A DNA stretch of 8,129 bases from Opitutia bacterium (GTDB lineage Bacteria > Verrucomicrobiota > Verrucomicrobiia > Opitutales > JANYDI01). The stretch is from the NCBI GenBank assembly GCA_025363695.1, contig JANYDI010000086.1, positions 1 to 8,129 on the forward strand, in the 5' to 3' direction. Each line of letters begins with the position of its first letter. The first letter of the stretch is position 1. A program made the position numbers and the translations under genes. Positions 1 to 5,339 of the stretch are shown piece after piece. The notes beneath the pieces are model-generated. The model saw nothing but the letters and a program-made list of their open reading frames with translations. It did not search any database and was not told where the DNA came from.

Positions 1-87
1 CCGCTCAGCGCTCTTGCTCGCTGCTCCGTTGCCGACTTGACCCTCAGCGCCGCTAGTTCGCTGGTAGCCAGGGGAGTGAAGGGCTAA
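1..87 (+). other. Short stretch with one open frame, possible 3' end of an upstream gene
   Basis: Frame 1 on the plus strand is open from the first base to a TAA at 85-87. It would give about 28 residues rich in Ala, Ser, Leu and Val, and the stop lies inside the edge motif AGGGCTAAGG of repeat copy A. Since lpxC and the solute-binding protein gene also end at the edge of a repeat copy, this could be the tail of a plus-strand gene. The stretch is too short and lacks any recognisable motif, so it could equally be noncoding. Confidence 0.15.
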
Positions 88-226
88 GGGGCTAAGGAAA
101 AGGCCAAGGGGCGCTTGCGCCCCTTGGATCCCCTCCGATAGGCGATTTTTAAAAATGCTAGCGCATTTTATAAAAATCGCCTATCGGGGAGGCGATACAA
201 GGCTCCCCACAGATCGCTTCGCGATC
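79..226 (+). repeat. Three-hairpin repeat, copy A
   Basis: In order: edge motif AAGGGCTAAGGGG (79-91) and a partly duplicated GGCCAAGGGG (102-111); hairpin 1, AAGGGGCGC/GCGCCCCTT with a TT loop (106-125); hairpin 2, a long stem starting CCGATAGGCGA and ending TCGCCTATCGG (135-187); and hairpin 3, GATCGC/GCGATC with a TTC loop (212-226). CCTTG (122-126) can pair with CAAGG (198-202) to close an outer stem around hairpin 2. CCCCACAGATC, conserved in most copies, precedes hairpin 3. No ORF is supported inside. Confidence 0.85.
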
Positions 227-245
227 GAATATTTTGGAGGCTCTT

Positions 246-265
246 AGGACGTGTGAACAATTAAG
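246..265 (+). repeat. 20-bp motif next to fold-back element, copy 1
   Basis: AGGACGTGTGAACAATTAAG here matches AGGGCGTGTCATCCATTAAG at 7946-7965 at 16 of 20 positions. Each lies a short distance left of a fold-back palindrome (9 and 21 bp away). The shared flank means the repeated unit is probably larger than the palindrome. It could be a remnant of the end of a parent mobile element, which cannot be decided from the sequence alone. Confidence 0.45.
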
Positions 266-273
266 CTATCATC

Positions 274-496
274 AAACCACACATAAGGAGGCCTGAAAGG
301 CCGGCATATGGATAGCCCAGGGCGTAAGCCCTGGGTTTAAGGGTGAAAAAAGATTTTGAGCCCTACAGGGGCGATACTCGTATTCACGTTTTAGTGCCGC
401 CCTTATAGGGCTCCAGTTTGTTTTCCATGCCAAACCCAGGGCTTACGCCCTGGGCTATCCATATGCCGGCCCTTCAGGCCTCCTTATGTGTAGTTT
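274..496. repeat. Fold-back palindromic element, complete copy
   Basis: Two 65-bp arms (274-338 and 432-496) are reverse complements with two mismatches. Each arm contains smaller hairpins: GGCC-TGAAA-GGCC and CCCAGGGC-GTAA-GCCCTGGG. The centre holds another inverted repeat, 358-378 against 393-413, starting GAGCCCTACAGGGGCG, around a 14-nt loop. The whole unit could fold into one long hairpin or a cruciform. It encodes no convincing protein. A second copy begins at 7986. Nested GC-rich palindromes of this kind suggest a nonautonomous element moved in trans; that is inference. Confidence 0.85.
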
Positions 497-523
497 TAAT
501 AAATAATTACATTGCTTAGATTC

Positions 524-675
524 GATTCCGAAGGAATCTGTGGAGGGCTTAGTATGCCCTCCCCGATAGGCAATTTTATTAAAATGCGCTAGCATTTTGT
601 AAAATTGCCTATCGGTAGGGGCTCCTAAGGGGCGCAAGCGCCCCTTAGCCCCCTGACCCTTTCCCCCTTAGCCCT
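524..675 (-). repeat. Three-hairpin repeat, copy B
   Basis: This copy is inverted relative to A. Hairpin 3 is GATTCC/GGAATC (524-538), which differs from the GATCGC/GCGATC of other copies yet remains fully paired. The outer stem is CTTAG (548-552) with CTAAG (625-629). Hairpin 2 (563-615) reads GGCAA/TTGCC where A and D have GGCGA/TCGCC, again a paired change. Hairpin 1 is 627-646, identical to that of A. The edge motif reaches 675 and overlaps the TAG stop of lpxC-fabZ (674-676), so the element is also the 3' untranslated region of that operon and could act as a structured terminator, although no T-run follows. Confidence 0.85.
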
Positions 676-1936
676 ACTGTAACGTGAACATCATTTCGGC
701 GGAGGAGACGAGGTGGTCTTGGACGAAGCATTGGCCTGAGGCGATGGCGACGCGGTTTTGGCGCAGGCGGTGGAGTTGGACATGGATATGGAGTTGGTCG
801 CCGGGTTCGACAACGCGGCGGAACTTAACTTTATCGCAGCTCATAAAGAAGGTGAGCTTGCCGGCAGCTGAGACTTGGCGTAGCATGAGGATGCCTGCGG
901 CCTGGGCCATGGCTTCGATTTGGAGGACGCCGGGCATGACGGGTTTCCCGGGGAAGTGCCCTTGGAAGTAGGGTTCGTTAAAGGAAACGCATTTGAGGGC
1001 TACGAGGCTATTTTCCTGGATGCTCAGGACGCGGTCTACGAGCATGAAGGGGTAGCGATGGGGGAGATACTTGAGGATCTCGGTGATGTTCAGGGAGTCC
1101 GAAATACTTTCCGTGTACGCTTTTCTGAGCTTGTTGGTGAAGGTGGCGTTGATGGCATGCCCGGGTTTGATAGCAATGATATGGGCCTTTATGGGGACGC
1201 CCAAAAGGGCAATATCACCTAAAATGTCTAAGATTTTATGCCTAACGAATTCGTTTTCAAAGCGCAGGGGTTCACTGGAGAGGATGTCGTTATCCTTAAG
1301 AAGGATGCCAGAATCCAGGCTGGCGCCCTTGATTTTACCCATACTCAGGAGGGACTCTACGTCCTCGTAGAGCGCAAAAGTCCGGGCAGGGGCAATTTCG
1401 CGAATGTAAGTATTTTGGTCAATATCTATCGAGAAATGCTGCGTGTGGCGCCCGCGGTCATCCAGGGAGGTGCAGGTGATTTTGAGGCCGTCGTAGGGCA
1501 GGGCGATGATGGAACGATCGCCTTCGATGACGGACAGGGCTTCCTTGAGGACAAAAATGGGCTGCGGGACGCCTTGGTCCTGGATGCCTGTAGCCAAAAT
1601 ACGCTCAACAAAGCCTTTGGCTGAACCGTCCAAAACCGGAGGCTCGGGGCCATCCAGCTCCAAAAAAGCATTACGTACGCCGCAGCCATTGAGGGCGCTT
1701 AGGATGTGCTCAACGGTATGGATTTGGATGCCATCTTTGCACAAAGAGGTATTGCGGACAAGGTCTCCGGTGGCATCCAGGCCGGGCTTGAGGGTTGGGC
1801 GGCCTTCTAAGTCCTTGCGGCAAAACACGATACCATGATCCACCGGGGCCGGATGTAAGACCAGAGTGACCTGCTGTCCGGTATGCAGGGCCTTGCCCTC
1901 AATGGTAATGCTGTGCTGAAGGGTACGTTGCGTCAT
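674..1936 (-). CDS. lpxC: Bifunctional LpxC deacetylase / FabZ dehydratase
   Basis: This 420-residue fusion joins two steps of envelope lipid synthesis. LpxC removes acetate from UDP-3-O-acyl-GlcNAc, the committed step of lipid A synthesis; FabZ dehydrates 3-hydroxyacyl-ACP. They compete for 3-hydroxyacyl chains, so fusion ties the branches together. LpxC spans about residues 1-280: THTVEH-type zinc motif 'HTVEH' (Glu76, His77), 'FVRHKILDILGD' (zinc ligands His233 and Asp237) and 'GHAIN' (His260). FabZ spans about 283-420: 'LPHRYPFMLVDRV', 'GHFPGKPVMPGV' (catalytic His327) and 'EAMAQAAG' (Glu341). All key residues are present. The ATG at 1936 was preferred over a TTG at 1945 because 'MTQRTLQ' aligns with the N-terminus of E. 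coli LpxC (MIKQRTLK). The gene starts 14 nt after doxX and shows no Shine-Dalgarno. The fusion is known in Bacteroidota and, from memory, in some Verrucomicrobiota. Confidence 0.97.
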   Translation of the reverse strand: MTQRTLQHSITIEGKALHTGQQVTLVLHPAPVDHGIVFCRKDLEGRPTLKPGLDATGDLVRNTSLCKDGIQIHTVEHILSALNGCGVRNAFLELDGPEPPVLDGSAKGFVERILATGIQDQGVPQPIFVLKEALSVIEGDRSIIALPYDGLKITCTSLDDRGRHTQHFSIDIDQNTYIREIAPARTFALYEDVESLLSMGKIKGASLDSGILLKDNDILSSEPLRFENEFVRHKILDILGDIALLGVPIKAHIIAIKPGHAINATFTNKLRKAYTESISDSLNITEILKYLPHRYPFMLVDRVLSIQENSLVALKCVSFNEPYFQGHFPGKPVMPGVLQIEAMAQAAGILMLRQVSAAGKLTFFMSCDKVKFRRVVEPGDQLHIHVQLHRLRQNRVAIASGQCFVQDHLVSSAEMMFTLQ

Positions 1937-1950
1937 GGCCGACAAGGGTA

Positions 1951-2361
1951 TTATGATTTATCATAGCTATAGGCTCCTGAGCCAATGAAAATAAAGGGCA
2001 ACAGGAGGAGATCTCTGAAGCAGGGTAAATCGATAAGCCCAGCAAAGCCTACGCCGTTTTGGACGGCAAAGATCACAGAAGCCAAGGTGATTAAGGAAAT
2101 CAAAAAAATACCTAGGCGGGCGAAAAACCCAATAATCAAGCAGGCTCCGACTAAAATTTCGATCACAGACATGAAGATGCCCCAAAACAGCGGCCATTGC
2201 GCGATGCCAAAGACGGACAAGGTCTTGCCAAAGGACTCAAGCGAGCCCCCCTTTCCCGTCAAATGTAGGATGCCGTGTACAATGAGGATGATACCCATCA
2301 TGAGCCGCACGAGCAGCAGCCCGAGGTCTTGTTTTTGAAAAATCTTTTTGAAATCAGCCAT
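1951..2361 (-). CDS. DoxX family membrane protein
   Basis: This is a 136-residue inner-membrane protein with four predicted membrane segments, about residues 13-35, 57-79, 83-101 and 112-131. The first segment carries the DoxX-type pattern 'LLLVRLMMGIILIVHGILHL', followed by a Gly-rich loop and 'SVIEILVGACLIIGFFARLG', typical of the second segment of the family. DoxX proteins were named for a subunit associated with thiosulfate:quinone oxidoreductase in archaea, but most bacterial members, this one included, have no established reaction. The ATG at 2361 lies 33 nt after the stop of the DUF167 gene, with no ribosome-binding site. lpxC-fabZ follows after 14 nt, which suggests cotranscription. 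The family call is firm; function is unknown. Confidence 0.9.
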   Translation of the reverse strand: MADFKKIFQKQDLGLLLVRLMMGIILIVHGILHLTGKGGSLESFGKTLSVFGIAQWPLFWGIFMSVIEILVGACLIIGFFARLGIFLISLITLASVIFAVQNGVGFAGLIDLPCFRDLLLLPFIFIGSGAYSYDKS

Positions 2362-2394
2362 ACCGCAGCTATGGTAGCGATTCGCCCATGGCAG

Positions 2395-2706
2395 TCAATA
2401 GGAATTTTCATCCACGCGAATCACTTTATCTCTACCGGTAGACCCCTGTGAAATACTCAAGGCGCCTTTGGCCAAGCCTAACTCCTTGGCTAAGAGCGCC
2501 AAAACCGCTTCATTGGCCTTCCCATCCTCAGCAACACAGGTGACGTATACCCGAATTTTTTGCGTGCCATCAGGTTGCGTTTCCAGCACAATACGCTCCC
2601 GAGATGCCTTCGGCGTAACACGGATTTTCAGGCTCTTGCCCAGCGTTTGCCGCCAGTACAGCACGTCTAGGCCTTCCGTTTTACTTGATTTTTTATTGGC
2701 TTGCAT
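2395..2706 (-). CDS. DUF167/YggU family protein
   Basis: This is a small soluble protein of 103 residues in the DUF167 (YggU, UPF0235) family, whose biochemical role is not established. The family pattern is clear: 'KIRVTPKASRERIV' (about residues 27-40), 'IRVYVTCVAEDGKANEAVLALLAKELGL' (51-78) and 'GSTGRDKVIRV' (88-98). Family members are usually near 100 residues. The ATG at 2706 gives that length. An in-frame GTG at 2751 would add 15 residues, but those are encoded by the edge of repeat copy C, so the extension is probably an artefact. No Shine-Dalgarno precedes the ATG. It is the first gene of a probable operon with doxX and lpxC-fabZ; the start of cassette 2 only about 30 bp upstream suggests that the operon promoter now lies in or was displaced by the repeat. 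Confidence 0.85.
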   Translation of the reverse strand: MQANKKSSKTEGLDVLYWRQTLGKSLKIRVTPKASRERIVLETQPDGTQKIRVYVTCVAEDGKANEAVLALLAKELGLAKGALSISQGSTGRDKVIRVDENSY

Positions 2707-2734
2707 TTTGGTAAAAAAAGTGCCAGGCTTGGGA

Positions 2735-2859
2735 AAAGGGCTAAGAGGCACTCGCGGGCGCGCGCGCCTTAGGATCCCCTTTCCGATAGCGATTTTTATA
2801 AATGCTGCGCATTTTATAAAAATCGCTATCGGGAAGCGTATACTAAGATCCCCACAGAT
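2735..2859 (+). repeat. Three-hairpin repeat, copy C (hairpin 3 lost, hairpin 1 altered)
   Basis: The edge motif AAAGGGCTAAG (2735-2745) leads into a disturbed hairpin 1, where the 3' strand is replaced by an alternating GC run (GGGCGCGCGCGCC, 2756-2768). Hairpin 2 spans 2783-2832 and reads GATAGCGA/TCGCTATC, one pair shorter on both strands than in A and D. The outer stem is CTTAG (2768-2772) with CTAAG (2843-2847). CCCCACAGAT is kept, but hairpin 3 is missing and the sequence runs through TTTTTTGGGTTT into the HEPN start codon at 2871. Confidence 0.8.
2839..2844 (+). promoter_or_regulatory. Possible -10 box of the HEPN/MNT operon inside repeat copy C
   Basis: TATACT differs from the -10 consensus TATAAT at one position and lies 26 nt upstream of the HEPN ATG. 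It falls in the conserved ATACTAAG segment of the repeat, where it would form part of the outer stem. No good -35 box lies at 16-18 bp. It would give a short leader of about 20 nt without a Shine-Dalgarno. Weak evidence. Confidence 0.25.
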
Positions 2860-2870
2860 TTTTTGGGTTT

Positions 2871-3254
2871 ATGTTTGTAGGAGAAAACAATATAGAGCCC
2901 CTGTTGCGGGCGGTTCAAAGGTTTGAATCCTTTCGCGGCCATTTCAGCACAGAGCAGGAAAAAGCTGGCATCATTCAGGCCTTTGAGTACAGTTTTGAAC
3001 TGGCTTGGAAGGTGATGCGCCGGATTTTAGCCGAGCGCGGCTTGACGGTAAACTCACCCAAGGAAACTTTTCGTGCGGCAGCGTTGGAAGGGCTCATCGA
3101 TGACCCTGAGCCTTGGTTTGATTTTCTGAGAAAGCGTAATTTAACGGTTCACACTTATAATGAAAGCGAGGCCGAAAATGTATTGTCGGTATGTTCTTCT
3201 TTCTCCGAGGAGATCAAAAAATTTATAGATAGTTTAGAGATTCATGAAGGTTGA
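2871..3254 (+). CDS. hepT: HEPN-domain toxin, HepT / HI0074-type
   Basis: This 127-residue, mostly helical protein belongs to the HEPN family annotated as nucleotidyltransferase substrate-binding protein (HI0074 type). 'IIQAFEYSFELAWKVMRRIL' (about 34-53) and 'SPKETFRAAALEGLIDD' (62-78) are family hallmarks. 'RNLTVHTY' at 89-96 fits the RX4HXY motif of HepT toxins: Arg89 and His94 would form the RNase site, and Tyr96 is the equivalent of the residue AMPylated by MntA. In characterised pairs HepT is an RNA-cleaving toxin silenced by that modification. The gene overlaps the MNT gene by 11 nt, so translation is probably coupled. The ATG at 2871 follows repeat copy C by a few bases and has no Shine-Dalgarno. 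Toxicity here is inferred; some HI0074 relatives may not be toxins. Confidence 0.9.
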   Translation: MFVGENNIEPLLRAVQRFESFRGHFSTEQEKAGIIQAFEYSFELAWKVMRRILAERGLTVNSPKETFRAAALEGLIDDPEPWFDFLRKRNLTVHTYNESEAENVLSVCSSFSEEIKKFIDSLEIHEG

Positions 3255-3534
3255 GTTAAATCATTTGTCCATTATCAGGAATATCCTTAGAAGATATCCC
3301 CGTACTTTTTATGCGTTTGGTTCACGGGTTCATGGCCAGCCAAAAAAATTTTCCGATCTAGACCTGTGCTTTATGGAGCCTATGTCCTCTTCGGAATTTG
3401 CTGCCCTTGAGGAAGATTTTGAGCTCTCTGATTTGCCTTATAAAGTAGACTTGGTCGATTGGCAAGGCTGTGATTCTAAATTTCGTGACATTATTCTAAA
3501 AAACAAGGAAGTCCTTCAGGCGTGTTCCTGATCA
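3244..3534 (+). CDS. mntA: Minimal nucleotidyltransferase antitoxin, MntA type
   Basis: This 95-residue minimal nucleotidyltransferase (MNT) has 'FGSRVHGQPKKFSDLDL' at 25-41, which fits GSX10DXD exactly: Gly26-Ser27, ten residues, then Asp38 and Asp40 as metal ligands. Asp69 in 'YKVDLVDW' is the likely third acidic residue. MntA enzymes transfer AMP from ATP onto a tyrosine of the partner HepT and so neutralise it. The ATG at 3244 lies inside the end of the HEPN gene, an 11-nt overlap. The gene looks complete for the family, with TGA at 3532-3534 (after codon 95). By hand count, 3241-3480 is about 41% GC, lower than sampled lpxC lines (53-67%), consistent with acquisition. Copy D begins 36 nt after the stop. 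Confidence 0.92.
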
Positions 3535-3569
3535 AATAACAATATAACAATCTACTAAGAATGCACCCG

Positions 3570-3701
3570 GATCGCGAAGCGATCGTGTGGGGCCTTAGTA
3601 TCACCCTCCCCGATAGGCGATTTTTATAAAATGCGCAGCATTTTTAAAAATCGCCTATCGGAAAGGGGATCCTAAGGGGCACTCGTGCCCCTTAGCCCTT
3701 T
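3570..3701 (-). repeat. Three-hairpin repeat, copy D
   Basis: Inverted relative to C. Hairpin 3 is GATCGC/GCGATC with a GAA loop on the plus strand (3570-3584). The outer stem is CCTTAG (3593-3598) with CTAAGG (3672-3677). Hairpin 2 spans 3610-3661. Hairpin 1 is AAGGGGCAC/GTGCCCCTT with a TC loop (3674-3693), a paired change from the GGGGCGC/GCGCCCC of A and B. The edge motif runs into the TAA of the solute-binding protein gene at 3700-3702. It sits between two converging genes and could end transcription from both sides, though there is no T-run. Confidence 0.85.
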
Positions 3702-5331
3702 AACTATACTTCGCCAGCACATACGCATTGCGGTATTGTTTACGGAAGGTACGGGAGAGGTGATCGGCGAGGCGGACCTCGACGATGCGGTCGCGGCAGC
3801 TCAGGGCTGGGCTGATGGTGTCTTGGACGCGTTGGTAGCTGACGGGGTCAAGGTCGGTGAGGAGGTCTTGGGCTCTGTCGGCGGCTTGGGTACGGCCTTC
3901 TTTGCGGGCTTGGATGATGGCGCCCCAGGCTTCACGCAGTTCACGGTGGACGTCGATGAAGGCGACTTTGAAGATGAAGCGTATAGCGTCGAAGGTGTTT
4001 TTGGTCCATTCGGGGTGGTAGAGGAATTCGTTGGTTAAGCGGTAGGGGTTGATGCCGGGGTCTTCGGTGAAGGGATCATGGACGGACTCATACATTTCCT
4101 TGCGTATGGGGGGGCGGCGCAGGGTATAGTGCTCGGGGCCTCCGGGGACGCCAGGGCGATAGCGTATGAGCTTTTGGCCGTCTAGGCTCAGGACGTATTC
4201 CATAAAGGATAATGCCAGCTCCTTGTGGGCGGCACCGCGCAGGATGCCGATAGGATCTACCGAGAGCGGTGAACCGCTTTTGGGTGCGATGTAGCTAAAA
4301 CGATGGGGGTCGGCGCCGCGTTGGGCGATGCTGCCGGCTTGGAAGCGGCCGTAGAAGTCAATCCCCATGCCGATGGCGGCGTCTTGCTGAGAGACGTCCA
4401 GAATGGGTTTTCCAGCGGCATCGGTAAAATAGCGCGCATTGGCGGCGGCGAGTTGGAGAATATGCATGGCCGCAAGCCAGCCATCACGGATGCCTTGGGC
4501 CTGGGCTTCTGGCAGGCCGAGTTGGTTATTCTTGGCTACACAGGCTTGCATTTGTTGTTGAATAATGATTTCAAAAGCCTTGTTAAAAACACCGCTTTTA
4601 GTAGGGTCAGCCAGGGCGACTTCACCAAAAAACAAAGGATTGGCAAAGTCACACCAGTCATCGGGGATCCCCTTATAGTGCAGGCGTTTAAGGGCATCGC
4701 GATTATAGACGATGCCAAAGCTAGAAAGGGCGGCGCCGACCCAGCGGCCTTCGTGGTCCCAGAAGCGATCCCCGCAGAAAATTTCAGGAATGCCGTTTTC
4801 CCCGCCAAACCATTCAGGATGTAGTTGCAAAATACCTGAAGGGACCAGATGGCCGCCTTGGGCTTGGAGGATAAAGTCTACAGCCCCACCGCCAAAAATG
4901 AGGTCAATATTGATCCCGACATCGCAAGCGAGGAAGGAACGCCGAGCGGCCTGAGCAGGAGTGTCGGCTTCAGGCGTCTGAGGCAAAACGATTTTAGGGT
5001 CCGAAAAAGCTTCTTGGATTTCTAGGCTCCAGGGCTTTTTAAGAACGGACTCCCAATGATACCTAAACGCGTGTAAGTAGCTGGAGTTGACGTAGTTAAA
5101 CAGCTCGCTAGTGCCGCCCAGGGTACGCCAATCGACCTGGACTTTTTGGCCCGTGCGCTGATAGTACCACTTTTTGAAGCCCAAGGCGTATTCGTAGCGA
5201 ATCGATTCCGTATGCGGCGTGATGATGGTCAGGGTGAGGTCTGATTTTTCATAATCACGTTTTTTACGCAGCAAAAAGGGAAGGGCCAGGATGGCGAAGA
5301 GGCTCAGGAAGATAAAAGCTTTTTTATTCAT
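3700..5331 (-). CDS. ABC transporter solute-binding protein, Fe3+/polyamine-like class
   Basis: This 543-residue extracytoplasmic binding protein has an N-terminal hydrophobic segment (about 5-21) followed by 'RKKR', with no lipobox Cys and no clear AXA site, so it may stay anchored in the membrane. The binding-protein fold is suggested by 'LTIITPHTESIRYEYALGFKKWY' (33-56), 'VDWRTLGGTSEL' (66-77), 'DLIFGGGAVDFILQAQGG' (143-160), 'LSSFGIVYNRDAL' (202-214) and 'ILRGAAHKELALSFMEYVLSLDGQKL' (363-388). Residues from about 410 form an extra, mostly helical C-terminal part beyond the usual length. From memory, long proteins of this pattern occur in Verrucomicrobiota. The ligand cannot be read from sequence; ferric iron is one option. 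The ATG is 8 nt after the ATPase stop, so the two are cotranscribed. No Shine-Dalgarno is seen. Confidence 0.82.
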   Translation of the reverse strand: MNKKAFIFLSLFAILALPFLLRKKRDYEKSDLTLTIITPHTESIRYEYALGFKKWYYQRTGQKVQVDWRTLGGTSELFNYVNSSYLHAFRYHWESVLKKPWSLEIQEAFSDPKIVLPQTPEADTPAQAARRSFLACDVGINIDLIFGGGAVDFILQAQGGHLVPSGILQLHPEWFGGENGIPEIFCGDRFWDHEGRWVGAALSSFGIVYNRDALKRLHYKGIPDDWCDFANPLFFGEVALADPTKSGVFNKAFEIIIQQQMQACVAKNNQLGLPEAQAQGIRDGWLAAMHILQLAAANARYFTDAAGKPILDVSQQDAAIGMGIDFYGRFQAGSIAQRGADPHRFSYIAPKSGSPLSVDPIGILRGAAHKELALSFMEYVLSLDGQKLIRYRPGVPGGPEHYTLRRPPIRKEMYESVHDPFTEDPGINPYRLTNEFLYHPEWTKNTFDAIRFIFKVAFIDVHRELREAWGAIIQARKEGRTQAADRAQDLLTDLDPVSYQRVQDTISPALSCRDRIVEVRLADHLSRTFRKQYRNAYVLAKYS

Positions 5332-5339
5332 GGCGAAGG

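Larger units (their letters stand above)
79..675. mobile_element. Cassette 1: inverted repeat copies A and B around a fold-back palindrome
   Basis: Copy A (plus orientation) and copy B (minus orientation) face each other with hairpin 3 inward and hairpin 1 outward. The outermost 12 bases, AGGGCTAAGGGG at 80-91, recur as their exact reverse complement at 664-675. Both copies carry the same hairpin 1 variant, GGGGCGC/GCGCCCC. The interior (227-523) holds a 223-bp palindromic element at 274-496 and no supported gene. The right edge overlaps the stop codon of lpxC-fabZ. Cassette status is inferred from symmetry; no target-site duplication was found. Confidence 0.5.
2735..3701. mobile_element. Cassette 2: inverted repeat copies C and D around a HEPN/MNT pair
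   Basis: Copy C (plus) and copy D (minus) face each other around two plus-strand toxin-antitoxin genes. The outermost 17 bases, AAAGGGCTAAGAGGCAC at 2735-2751, match the reverse complement of 3685-3701 with one mismatch. Both copies carry GGCAC in the outer strand of hairpin 1, unlike cassette 1 (GGCGC) and copy E (GGAGC), so the two ends look like partners. The right edge overlaps the TAA stop of the solute-binding protein gene. No transposase, recombinase or clear target duplication is present. Mobility is inferred. Confidence 0.55.

Noticed and set aside
1..107. tRNA or other structured RNA gene at the window start
   Set aside because: No cloverleaf, anticodon arm or T-arm could be assembled; TAGTTCGCT resembles but does not complete a T-loop.
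455..637. 60-codon minus-strand open frame across the fold-back element and copy B
   Set aside because: It is made wholly of palindromic repeat sequence, has no domain or start signal, and reads into hairpins; chance ORF.
627..646. Canonical rho-independent terminator after lpxC-fabZ
   Set aside because: The GC-rich hairpin is followed by AGGAGCCCC on the gene strand, not by a T-run; termination activity remains possible but unsupported.
684..1838. Several plus-strand open frames of 95-128 codons opposite lpxC-fabZ
   Set aside because: They are antisense shadows of a gene with full conserved motifs, and their translations are low-complexity Trp/Arg- or Gly/Asp-rich.
106..3693. CRISPR array
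   Set aside because: The repeats are palindromic, of variable sequence, in both orientations and hundreds to thousands of bases apart, with no spacers or cas genes.
79..3701. Integron attC sites and gene cassettes
   Set aside because: No GTTRRRY core sites or integrase gene; each cargo has elements at both ends in inverted orientation, unlike the single attC of an integron cassette.
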